The notes beneath the pieces are model-generated. The model saw only the letters and a program-made list of their open reading frames with translations, searched no databases and was not told the DNA's origin. The translations under genes and the position numbers were made by a program. Of a stretch of 9,306 nucleotides of DNA, positions 1 through 6,152 are shown in pieces (positions within the stretch are counted from its first letter, which is position 1; the number at the start of each line of letters is the position of its first letter). Source of the stretch: an uncultured Acidobacteriota bacterium (GTDB lineage Bacteria > Acidobacteriota > Vicinamibacteria > Vicinamibacterales > SCN-69-37); assembly GCA_937880585.1 (NCBI GenBank), contig CALFMR010000336.1:1-9306 (forward strand), given 5' to 3'.

Positions 1-503
1 GAAAGGTCGTGCGTCCGTCGGGTCCGATCCGTCCAGAAGCGTTCACTGAGAAGGACCGGCGCGACGTCCGTCGCCGCGGCACGGACGTCGACGGGTGAAA
101 GCGTGCGACCCGCGGCGAGGGGAGGACGAACAACGTCGAAGTAGTCCGCGGACACGACGAGCGCCCATGCGGTTGAGAGCGCGCCGCCCAGTTCGCACGA
201 GACGGGCGCGCGGCCTTCGGCGCCGACGCTCGCGAGCGTAGTGGCATGAGCCGACAGGGCGTCGAGCGTTCGAGTGGACGCTCGACCGTCCGGCGTCGAT
301 CGCGTCCGGACGAACAGCCAGCCGATGCGCGTCGCGTCGGGCGTCCGGCTCGATCTGAACAAGAGGGCGTTGACGACGGAGAAGGCGGCCATGTTCGCGC
401 CGAGGCCGAGCGCCAGGGCGAACACGACGAGCGCGGTATATCCGGGCCGCCGGGCCACGCTTCGCACGGCGTGCGCGACATCGTGCCGAAGCCAGTCCAT
501 CAT
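1..503 (-). CDS. ADOP/MacB-type ABC transporter permease, N-terminal part (runs off left edge)
   Basis: Reading the minus strand from the ATG at 503-501 gives 167 codons without a stop, so the gene is truncated by the window edge. The protein opens with MMDWLRHDVAHAVRSVARRP, followed by a transmembrane helix at about residues 22-46 containing ALGLGANMAAFSVVNALLF. This is the hallmark N-terminus of the acidobacterial duplicated orphan permeases (ADOP), which are relatives of MacB/FtsX. The stretch after it (VVSADYFDVV near residue 117, LAAGRTLSP near 129, APVLLSERFW near 148) matches the periplasmic MacB_PCD domain. Full-length family members are about 800 residues, so roughly 20% is visible. 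They are inner-membrane proteins usually assumed to act in export or envelope functions; the substrate cannot be told. A second ATG directly follows the first (500-498). No clear Shine-Dalgarno sequence is present. The gene is divergent from the methyltransferase at 612. Confidence 0.88.
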   Translation of the reverse strand, partial: MMDWLRHDVAHAVRSVARRPGYTALVVFALALGLGANMAAFSVVNALLFRSSRTPDATRIGWLFVRTRSTPDGRASTRTLDALSAHATTLASVGAEGRAPVSCELGGALSTAWALVVSADYFDVVRPPLAAGRTLSPVDVRAAATDVAPVLLSERFWTDRTRRTHDL

Positions 504-597
504 GCGGGGAAGAGACGAAGACCGGGACGGAAAGTTCGACACTCGCTATCATGAGGCGGCCCGAGTGGGGAAATTGACCGCCGCGTGCGCGAACGAC

Positions 598-602
598 GGA
601 GG
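598..602 (+). promoter_or_regulatory. Shine-Dalgarno GGAGG for the methyltransferase
   Basis: GGAGG lies nine bases before the GTG at 612. It decides the start: the reading frame extends upstream to another GTG at 585, but that one is preceded by AAATTGACCGCC with no ribosome-binding motif. Confidence 0.75.
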
Positions 603-611
603 CCTGCAGCC

Positions 612-1835
612 GTGAAGGACAATCCGCGCGCCGACATTGTCTCGCACCAGTACGAGCGATACCGCTATCCGCCGCCGATCGACGACATCGAGGCGTGGCT
701 CGTCGACAACTGGGAATGGTTCGATCCCAGCCACGCGCATCGCGTGTTGTGGCCGGACCGCGAGTACACGCCGGGTCTCGATATCTTGATCGCGGGCTGC
801 GGCACCAACCAGGCGGCCGTCTTCGCGTTCACGAACCCCGACGCGCGCGTCGTGGCGGTGGACGTCAGCCAATCGTCCCTGGACCATCAGCAGTACCTCA
901 GGGACAAATACGAACTGCGGAACCTCGAGCTGCATCGGCTGCCGATCGAGGAGATATCGACCCTCGGCCGCGACTTCGACCTGATCGTGTGCACGGGCGT
1001 GTTGCATCACCTGTCCGATCCGCAGGCCGGCCTGAACGCGCTGGCCGGATGCCTGCGAGCCGATGGGGTCATGGGCGTCATGCTCTACGCGCGGTACGGC
1101 CGGATCGGCGTCGAGTTGTTGCAATCGGTCTTTCGTGACTTGGGGCTGGACCAGCGTGACGCGTCGGTCGCGCGTGTGAAGGAAACGATCGCCATCCTAC
1201 CGGCCGACCATCCGGTGCGCAGCTATCTTGGTATGGCCCGTCAGCTGCAATCCGACGCGGTGCTGGTCGATACCTTCCTGCACGGCCGCGAGCGCAGTTA
1301 TACGGTCGACGACTGCCTCGACTTGATCGGCGGCGTCGGACTGGCGTTTCAGGGGTGGCTGCTGAAGGCGCCGTATTATCCGAACGACTTTTTCGCGCCG
1401 TCACCGGCGTTTCAGGCGATCCACGCGTTGCCGGAGACCAGGATGTGGTCGGTGATGGAACGACTCTACCCGAGGAACGCGTGCCACTTCCTGATGGCCT
1501 GTCGTCCCGAGCGGCCGTCGTCCACCTACACGATCGATTTCTCGTCGCCGGACAGCCTCGACTACGTGCCGCTCATGCGCATGCGGTGCGGGCGTACGGC
1601 GACCGCGATCTATCGGCCGAACTGGACGATGAACCTCGACGCCGCGTACTTGTCCTTCGTCCAACACGTCGACGGCCGACGCACGATCCGGGAGATCGCC
1701 GCTCGCGTGGCCGACAGCGGGTCATCGCGGCGCGAGGGGAGCGCCGATGCCGATGGGGAAGAGATCGCTCGCCGGTTGTTTCAGACGTTGTGGCGGCTGG
1801 ATGTCATCGCCGTCGCGCTGGACCGCGTGCGATGA
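612..1835 (+). CDS. Class I SAM-dependent methyltransferase with PqqD-like C-terminal domain
   Basis: A 407-residue protein predicted to transfer a methyl group from S-adenosylmethionine to an unknown acceptor in the cytoplasm. The Rossmann-like methyltransferase fold is visible: motif I LDILIAGCGTNQA at about residues 56-68, the acidic SAM-ribose residue in AVDVSQ (82-87), and motif IV/post-IV FDLIVCTGVLHHLSDP (122-137). A conserved N-terminal stretch, HQYERYRYPPP (12-22), precedes the domain. A middle region with LHGRERSYTVDDC and FQGWLLKAPYYP is typical of this methyltransferase subgroup as I remember it. The last 60 residues (348-407) contain VDGRRTIREIAARV and then an Ala/Glu/Arg-rich helix ending in LWRLDVIAVAL, which resembles a PqqD-type winged-helix peptide-binding domain; that assignment is an inference. 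The GTG start is chosen for its Shine-Dalgarno sequence. The gene converges on the oxidoreductase at 1854. Substrate unknown. Confidence 0.85.
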   Translation: MKDNPRADIVSHQYERYRYPPPIDDIEAWLVDNWEWFDPSHAHRVLWPDREYTPGLDILIAGCGTNQAAVFAFTNPDARVVAVDVSQSSLDHQQYLRDKYELRNLELHRLPIEEISTLGRDFDLIVCTGVLHHLSDPQAGLNALAGCLRADGVMGVMLYARYGRIGVELLQSVFRDLGLDQRDASVARVKETIAILPADHPVRSYLGMARQLQSDAVLVDTFLHGRERSYTVDDCLDLIGGVGLAFQGWLLKAPYYPNDFFAPSPAFQAIHALPETRMWSVMERLYPRNACHFLMACRPERPSSTYTIDFSSPDSLDYVPLMRMRCGRTATAIYRPNWTMNLDAAYLSFVQHVDGRRTIREIAARVADSGSSRREGSADADGEEIARRLFQTLWRLDVIAVALDRVR

Positions 1836-1845
1836 GTAGGCGAGG

Positions 1846-1861
1846 ATGCCTCCCTAGGCAT
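1846..1861. terminator. Hairpin between convergent genes, possible bidirectional terminator
   Basis: ATGCCT-CCCT-AGGCAT is a perfect 6-bp inverted repeat with a 4-base loop. It lies in the 18-base gap between the methyltransferase stop (1835) and the oxidoreductase stop, and includes the last codons of the latter. Being symmetric it could act for both strands. There is no T-tract on either side, so intrinsic termination is uncertain. Confidence 0.35.
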
Positions 1862-3227
1862 TCGGCAGCTCGTAGCCCTTGCGGCGTGGACGCTCGAGCA
1901 TCGAGTTGGCAAGCGCGCTGTTCGTGAAGGCTTCCCGCTTCGAGTCCCACGTCAACTTCTCACCGACGGTCTGCGTCTGCTGGCTGACCCAGCGTGCGAT
2001 GTTCCCGAGGTGACAGACCGTCGCGGACCGGTGTCCGATCTCCACGTCGGCCACCGGCTTCGCACGCGTCTTGATGCAATCGACGAAGTTCCGGTAGTGG
2101 TTCGAGGCCGTGTAAAGCTGGACGGGCATCGTGTCGAGCGGCATCGTCAACCACTCGGGCTGGCTCACCTCGAATCGGTCGCGGTCGATACGCACCTGGC
2201 CCTTGTCCCCGATGAACAGCGCGCCGCCATTCGGCACGGCCATCTCGGAGAGCTCGAGCGCGATGTTGCCGGGATACGTCATGTGGATGACCGTTTCCTG
2301 CGGGCCGAAGAACCGGCCGACACGGCTGGCGTCGACCGCGATCCACGGCGCGAACGGCTGGCCCTCGACCCAGACGTCGACCGGCCCGCTCTCGTCCATG
2401 CCGAGCGCCCACTGCACCTGGTCGAGGTCGTGCGCGCCCCATCCGCAAATCTCGCCGCCGCAGAAGTCCTTGATCGACAGCCAGCCGGGCCGCGACCGGC
2501 TCGTGCGGATGTTCTCGTTGAACGGCTTCGGATCGACCGGCCCCATCCACATGTCCCAGTCGAGCGTCGCCGGTATGGGCTCGGCCGGCAGACGGCTCTC
2601 CCACGCGCCCGCGAAATTCACGCCGACCACCTTCGTTACGGTGCCGATGTACCCGTTGCGCACGAGCATGCACGCGCGATGGAACCGCGCGTCGGATCGC
2701 TGCTGGCTTCCCACCTGCAGGACCCGGCCGTGGCGGCGAACGGCGTTCACCATCGCGCGGCCTTCACGCACGGTCAGCGTCATCGCCTTCTCGACGTACA
2801 CGTCCTTGCCCGCCTCGGCGGCATGGATGGCATGCAGCGCGTGCCAGTGATCGGGACTGGCAATGACGACGGCATCGATGTCCCGGCGATCGAGGAGCCG
2901 GCGATAGTCCTGGTAGACGGACGACTCGGCCACGCCGAGCCGATCGGCGGCGGCATCGCGCCGGGCGCGCGCCAGATCGACGTCCGCGACGGCCGCGAAC
3001 GCGACGTCGCCCAGTCGCATGAGCGCGCCGGTGTCCGAAAACGATCGGCTGCCCGTGCCGATGGCGCCGAAGATCACGCGGTCGCTCGGCGCGGGGCCGC
3101 GCTGGCGGCCGCCGAGCACGCGCGCCGGCACGATCGCGGGCGCGGCAAGCGCCGCGCCGGCGCCCAGGGTCGTCTTCAGGAACTCGCGTCGGCTGGTCTT
3201 CGATGTGTTCGGCGTCTTCGGTGTCAC
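1854..3227 (-). CDS. Tat-exported Gfo/Idh/MocA family oxidoreductase
   Basis: A 457-residue NAD(P)-dependent oxidoreductase, probably acting on a sugar or sugar derivative in the periplasm. The N-terminus carries a twin-arginine signal, SRREFLK (12-18), followed by a hydrophobic Ala-rich stretch to about residue 36. The Rossmann fold starts at VIFGAIGTGSRS (51-62, GxxGxG), with the acidic ribose-binding region AVADVD (79-84). The catalytic-lysine motif, usually EKP, appears here as VYVEKAMT (143-150, Lys147). GGEICGWGAHDLDQVQWALG (257-276) is the conserved C-terminal-domain motif, with His266 the likely active-site histidine. GTG at 3227-3225 is the chosen start: it has GGGAGG seven bases upstream and puts the Tat motif near the N-terminus, whereas the frame's upstream extension overlaps DUF6807 and looks non-coding. 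The gene overlaps DUF6807 by four bases, so the two are probably translationally coupled. A GH109-type glycosidase, which uses the same fold, cannot be excluded. Confidence 0.92.
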   Translation of the reverse strand: MTPKTPNTSKTSRREFLKTTLGAGAALAAPAIVPARVLGGRQRGPAPSDRVIFGAIGTGSRSFSDTGALMRLGDVAFAAVADVDLARARRDAAADRLGVAESSVYQDYRRLLDRRDIDAVVIASPDHWHALHAIHAAEAGKDVYVEKAMTLTVREGRAMVNAVRRHGRVLQVGSQQRSDARFHRACMLVRNGYIGTVTKVVGVNFAGAWESRLPAEPIPATLDWDMWMGPVDPKPFNENIRTSRSRPGWLSIKDFCGGEICGWGAHDLDQVQWALGMDESGPVDVWVEGQPFAPWIAVDASRVGRFFGPQETVIHMTYPGNIALELSEMAVPNGGALFIGDKGQVRIDRDRFEVSQPEWLTMPLDTMPVQLYTASNHYRNFVDCIKTRAKPVADVEIGHRSATVCHLGNIARWVSQQTQTVGEKLTWDSKREAFTNSALANSMLERPRRKGYELPNA

Positions 3228-4186
3228 GGGCGTGCCTCCCACGCCTTCATCTCCGACCGCAGCGACTCCGGCGTCCAGGCCGATCGGCTGAGCGCGATGC
3301 GATAGTGCAGCGTCCACGTCTCGCCGGCCTTCAAGGTCTTCACCGCGGGCGCGAGGATCGCCGGATCGGCGAACCGGAATGTCGCGTTGTTGATCAGGTA
3401 CCACGGCGCGCGGTCGCCGATGTTCGCGGGATCGCTGAAGATCGCGATGGCTCCCACGTCACGGCCGTCCTCACTGAAGTTGCACGCGACGGCGGCCGCG
3501 TCGGGCCGCGCGCGATCGTTCACGAAGGCGGTGACCGGCCCCTCGGTCGTCACGACCGTCATGGCGAGCGGCGCGGCCGCCACGCGGGCGCCGAGGCCCG
3601 CGTAGCCACCGTTGACGGCGCCGTGCGGCTCGCCCGGCATCGGCGTGCGATCCAGCACCGCGCCGTCGGGGCCGGCGACGAACGTGGAGCGCCAGTCAAT
3701 CGTGAATCCGCCGTCGCGGTCCGGCGCGGAGACGACGATCCGCCGCGTCTCGGTCAGATCCACGCGTCCCGACGGAGGCCGGTAGGTCAGCGACATCGTC
3801 ATCGCCGCGCGGCCATCCGGCTCGGTCGTGATCTCGGGGACGTCCCATCGCGTAGCGCCCTGCGACTTGCCGCTCGTGCGATCTTCCTCCCAGTAGTTCA
3901 CGCCGTTGATGTACTTCCACGAGAACCAGAGGCCGTAGTGCCACGGATGATCCTGTGGCTTGAAATTCGTCAGGCTGGGCCCGCCGACCGGGCCGAGCGG
4001 ATCGAAGAACGGCTTGCCGTACTTCGGATCGAACGTGAACCGCCAGACCACGGTCGATCCTGTCTGCCAGGCCACCGAGGTGTCGGTGCGCTGCCAAGCC
4101 CCCTGCTGGGGGGCAGCCACGAGGGGCAAGACACACAGGACGACGACCGAGGCCGCCAGCCAGGCCGGGCAGAGTGTGCGTGTCAT
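3224..4186 (-). CDS. DUF6807 (PmoA-like) family secreted protein
   Basis: A 320-residue protein with a Sec signal peptide: MTRTLCPAW, a hydrophobic core from about residue 9 to 23, and a likely cleavage near VAAPQ (23-27). The family is recognised from QDHPWHYGLWFSW (78-90), which corresponds to the conserved DHPHHRGLWFAW-type motif of DUF6807 with His80 and His83, and from GGYAGLGAR (193-201) and PWYLINNATFRF (261-272). Members are often annotated 'PmoA family' but are not particulate methane monooxygenase subunits; the biochemical role is unknown. They recur near Gfo/Idh/MocA oxidoreductases and sugar-degradation genes, consistent with this operon. The ATG at 4186 gives a standard signal peptide; an ATG at 4240 would add 18 less plausible residues. 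No Shine-Dalgarno sequence is seen before 4186, and a TATGCT box (4203-4198) ends only 11 bases upstream of the ATG, so the transcript could be nearly leaderless. The stop overlaps the next gene's start as GTGA. Confidence 0.87.
   Translation of the reverse strand: MTRTLCPAWLAASVVVLCVLPLVAAPQQGAWQRTDTSVAWQTGSTVVWRFTFDPKYGKPFFDPLGPVGGPSLTNFKPQDHPWHYGLWFSWKYINGVNYWEEDRTSGKSQGATRWDVPEITTEPDGRAAMTMSLTYRPPSGRVDLTETRRIVVSAPDRDGGFTIDWRSTFVAGPDGAVLDRTPMPGEPHGAVNGGYAGLGARVAAAPLAMTVVTTEGPVTAFVNDRARPDAAAVACNFSEDGRDVGAIAIFSDPANIGDRAPWYLINNATFRFADPAILAPAVKTLKAGETWTLHYRIALSRSAWTPESLRSEMKAWEARP
3235..3240 (-). promoter_or_regulatory. Shine-Dalgarno GGGAGG inside the end of the DUF6807 gene
   Basis: On the minus strand GGGAGG lies seven bases before the GTG start of the oxidoreductase, within the last codons of the upstream gene (Trp-Glu-Ala). 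It supports the GTG start and reinitiation or coupled translation. Confidence 0.75.
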
Positions 4187-4290
4187 GAGTGTCGCGAAGC
4201 ATACACCGCCTGCCGCGAGCGTGTCGTGGCCGGCCAACATGGCGCGACGCGCGCGCCGCGATCCGCGGCATAGCGGTCGGCTCGCCGCGT

Positions 4291-4319
4291 TTGAGTCCCG
4301 TCTGCCGAGAGGTTACGCT
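4291..4319 (+). promoter_or_regulatory. Possible sigma-70 promoter of tRNA-Leu
   Basis: TTGAGT (4291-4296) and TACGCT (4314-4319) are separated by exactly 17 bases, and the second box ends 10 bases before the tRNA 5' end. The -35 matches consensus at four positions and the -10 at three, so this is suggestive only. Confidence 0.35.
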
Positions 4320-4329
4320 GGCCCATTGC

Positions 4330-4416
4330 GCCGGGGTGGCGAAACTGGCAGACGCACGGGACTTAAAATCCCGAGGCCTCACAAGGGCCGTGTGGGTTCG
4401 ATCCCCACCCCCGGCA
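4330..4416 (+). tRNA. tRNA-Leu(UAA)
   Basis: An 87-base class II tRNA. The acceptor stem GCCGGGG (4330-4336) pairs with CCCCGGC (4409-4415), with discriminator A at 4416. The D stem GCG/CGC is at 4339-4341 and 4353-4355. The anticodon stem CGGGA/TCCCG (4357-4361, 4369-4373) encloses loop CTTAAAA with anticodon TAA at 4364-4366. A long variable arm (4374-4391), typical of leucine tRNAs, can form a GGCC/GGCC stem. The T arm is GTGGG-TTCGATC-CCCAC (4392-4408). The 3' CCA is not encoded. An open reading frame passes through the whole tRNA in the frame of the next gene; that translation is spurious. Confidence 0.97.
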
Positions 4417-4449
4417 CTCTTCGCCGCGACTTCCAAGGACGACACATCG

Positions 4450-4854
4450 ATGACGCTGACTACCTACATCAACTTCAAAGGCACGTGCGCGGAAGCGTTC
4501 GAGTTCTACGCGCGGCATCTCGGCGGCACCGTGTCGATGATGATGCGCCACGGGCAGGTACCCGTGCCGGGCGGCGTCGGTCCGGACTGGGCCGACAAGG
4601 TTCTGAACGCGAGCCTGCACATCGGCGGCACGACGCTGATGGGCGCCGACGTGCCGACGGCCGAGCCCATGCGCAGCGCGTATCTCACGATCACGTTTGA
4701 TACCGTGGCCGAAGCACAGACGGCGTACGACGCACTTTCGGAGGGCGGCGAGATCTTCATGCCGCTGCACGCCGAGTTCTTCGCCGAAGCCTTTGCGATG
4801 CTGCGCGACCGCTTCGGCGTCAACTGGATGATCCTGGGCCACGCGAGACAGTAA
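4450..4854 (+). CDS. PhnB-like VOC (glyoxalase/bleomycin-resistance fold) protein
   Basis: A 134-residue cytoplasmic protein of the vicinal-oxygen-chelate superfamily, PhnB/YjdN subgroup. The N-terminal TTYINFKGTCAEAFEFYARH (4-23) is the characteristic first beta strand and helix, and LNASLHIGGTTLMGAD (52-67) is the second strand pair. The C-terminal RFGVNWMIL (121-129) is the family's closing strand. The usual PhnB segment before it, with a W/G-rich 'FWGARFG' type sequence, is replaced by MPLHAEFFAEAFAML. The length is normal. Despite the database name '3-demethylubiquinone methyltransferase', the reaction is unknown. ATG 4450 is chosen because AAGGA lies at 4435-4439, ten bases upstream; extending the frame upstream would run into the tRNA. 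It starts 33 bases after tRNA-Leu with no visible terminator, so it may be read through from the tRNA promoter, and it is followed by the PLP enzyme after 44 bases. Confidence 0.88.
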   Translation: MTLTTYINFKGTCAEAFEFYARHLGGTVSMMMRHGQVPVPGGVGPDWADKVLNASLHIGGTTLMGADVPTAEPMRSAYLTITFDTVAEAQTAYDALSEGGEIFMPLHAEFFAEAFAMLRDRFGVNWMILGHARQ

Positions 4855-4898
4855 ATGATGTCGAGCGGGTGGGAACGTACGCCACGGGACCGGCGAGC

Positions 4899-6110
4899 AT
4901 GAGCACAGGCATGGCGTTTGGGCACGGCCTTCGGGATCGATGGCCGCTCGATCCGGCAATCGTCTATCTGAATCACGGCACGGTCGGCGCCGCACCGCAT
5001 GACGTGCTTCGCGTGCAGCAGACGCTGCGCGATCGGATGGCGCGGCAGCCGTCGCAGTTCCTGCTGCGCGACGTGACGCACGCGCTGTCCGGCCTGAGCG
5101 GCGGCAGCGCGGTGGGAACGGCGACCAACGAGCCCACACTGGTGCGCGCGGCCGCGCGCCAGGTGGCGTCGTTCGTCGGCGCGGCCAGCGACGACGTGGT
5201 GTTCGTCGACAACGCGACGTCGGGCGTGAATACGGTCCTGCGTGCCGTGCCACTGGCGTCGGGCGACGAGATCCTGACGACCGATCAGTCGTACGGCGCC
5301 GTGATGAACGCGATGCGATTCGTCGCCGCGCGCCGAGGCGCGACGGTCAACTTCGTCGAGGCGCCATACCCGAGGTTCGACGCGGACGAGCTCGTCGAGC
5401 GCATCGATCGCGCCATCGGTCCGCGTACACGCCTGCTCGTCGTCGATCATGTGACGTCGTCGACCGCGCTCGTGCTGCCGGTTGCGGCCATCGCCGAGCG
5501 CTGCCGTGCGCGCGGCGTGACCGTGCTCGTCGACGGCGCGCACGCGCCGGGCGCGATTCCGCTCGACGTCCCGTCCCTCGGCGTCGATTACTACACGGGC
5601 AATCTTCACAAATGGACGCAGGCGCCACAGACGGCGGCGTTTCTGTGGGCGGCACCATTGCGTCAGGACGGCTTGCACCCGCTCGTGATCTCCTGGGAGC
5701 TGGGCCGCGGCTTCACCTCGGAGTTCGACATGGTCGGGACGCGCGACCTCACGCCATGGCTCGCCGCGCCCGCAGGCCTGCGGTTCCTTGCGGACCTCGG
5801 CTTCGCGGACGTCTGCCGCTGGAATCACGACCTCGCGTGGCAAGCGGGGCAGTTGCTGGCTGCGCGGTGGGGCACGCGACTCGAGGTGCCGGAGTCATCC
5901 GTCGGGACGATGATCGCGGTGCCGGCGCCATCGCGGTTTGCGGGCGATGCGGCGACTGCGAGTCGTCTACGCGATGCGCTGCTCTTCACGCACGGCATTG
6001 AAGTCCACGTGTACGCCGCGCTCGGCCACGTGTGGATCCGCGTCTCCGCGCAGGTCTATAACGAGCGCACCGACGTCGAGCGGCTCGCCGACGCGGTGCT
6101 GGCGCTGTGA
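4899..6110 (+). CDS. Aminotransferase class V-fold PLP-dependent enzyme (isopenicillin-N-epimerase-like)
   Basis: A 403-residue fold-type I pyridoxal-phosphate enzyme. YLNHGTVGAAP (23-33) is the family's substrate and cofactor-binding opening. NATSGVNTVLRAV (105-117) forms the PLP phosphate cup. DHVTSST (183-189) and VDGAHAPGAIP (211-221) contain the Asp and His that contact the PLP ring, and GNLHKW (234-239) carries the Schiff-base lysine, Lys238. This pattern matches the isopenicillin-N-epimerase/CefD-like group, which also includes cysteine-desulfurase-like and C-S lyase enzymes; no penicillin biosynthesis is implied and the amino-acid substrate is unknown. A Gly/Ser/Thr-rich segment around residues 64-81 seems to be extra compared with the family. 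The start is uncertain: ATG 4899 (GGGA ten bases upstream) is preferred to GTG 4869, which lacks a good ribosome-binding site; ATG 4911 is also possible. It lies between the VOC gene and the esterase on the same strand. Confidence 0.88.
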   Translation: MSTGMAFGHGLRDRWPLDPAIVYLNHGTVGAAPHDVLRVQQTLRDRMARQPSQFLLRDVTHALSGLSGGSAVGTATNEPTLVRAAARQVASFVGAASDDVVFVDNATSGVNTVLRAVPLASGDEILTTDQSYGAVMNAMRFVAARRGATVNFVEAPYPRFDADELVERIDRAIGPRTRLLVVDHVTSSTALVLPVAAIAERCRARGVTVLVDGAHAPGAIPLDVPSLGVDYYTGNLHKWTQAPQTAAFLWAAPLRQDGLHPLVISWELGRGFTSEFDMVGTRDLTPWLAAPAGLRFLADLGFADVCRWNHDLAWQAGQLLAARWGTRLEVPESSVGTMIAVPAPSRFAGDAATASRLRDALLFTHGIEVHVYAALGHVWIRVSAQVYNERTDVERLADAVLAL

Positions 6111-6140
6111 AGGATGGTCGTATTCGGATGTGAGGCACAC

Positions 6141-6145
6141 GGAGG
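6141..6145 (+). promoter_or_regulatory. Shine-Dalgarno GGAGG for the carboxylesterase
   Basis: GGAGG lies seven bases before the ATG at 6153, which is also where the signal peptide begins. It gives the esterase its own strong initiation site even though it lies 42 bases after the PLP gene. Confidence 0.7.
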
Positions 6146-6152
6146 CTGAGTC

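Noticed and set aside
43..552. Minus-strand open frame of 169 codons over the permease
   Set aside because: It is very Arg-rich and lacks any motif, and it overlaps in another frame the open permease frame, which has clear ADOP signatures.
547..552. TATCAT as a -10 box for the methyltransferase
   Set aside because: It matches the consensus at five of six positions but there is no acceptable -35 at 16-19 bases, nor an extended -10 TG.
2010..3305. Long plus-strand open frame of 431 codons opposite the oxidoreductase
   Set aside because: It is an antisense shadow of a GC-rich gene: the minus frame has a Tat signal, a Rossmann motif and a full domain order, while this frame is Arg/His/Asp-rich without family features.
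4198..4203. Minus-strand TATGCT with ACGACA 18 bases upstream as the promoter of the DUF6807 operon
   Set aside because: The match is modest and the spacing to the ATG would leave a leader of only a few bases. It is possible but not strong enough to list as a site.
3203..4273. Plus-strand open frame of 356 codons opposite DUF6807
   Set aside because: Antisense shadow with Arg/Gly-rich low-complexity translation; the minus frame has a signal peptide and family motifs.
4506..5843. Minus-strand open frame of 445 codons opposite the VOC and PLP genes
   Set aside because: It spans two well-supported genes and an intergenic gap and has no recognisable domain.
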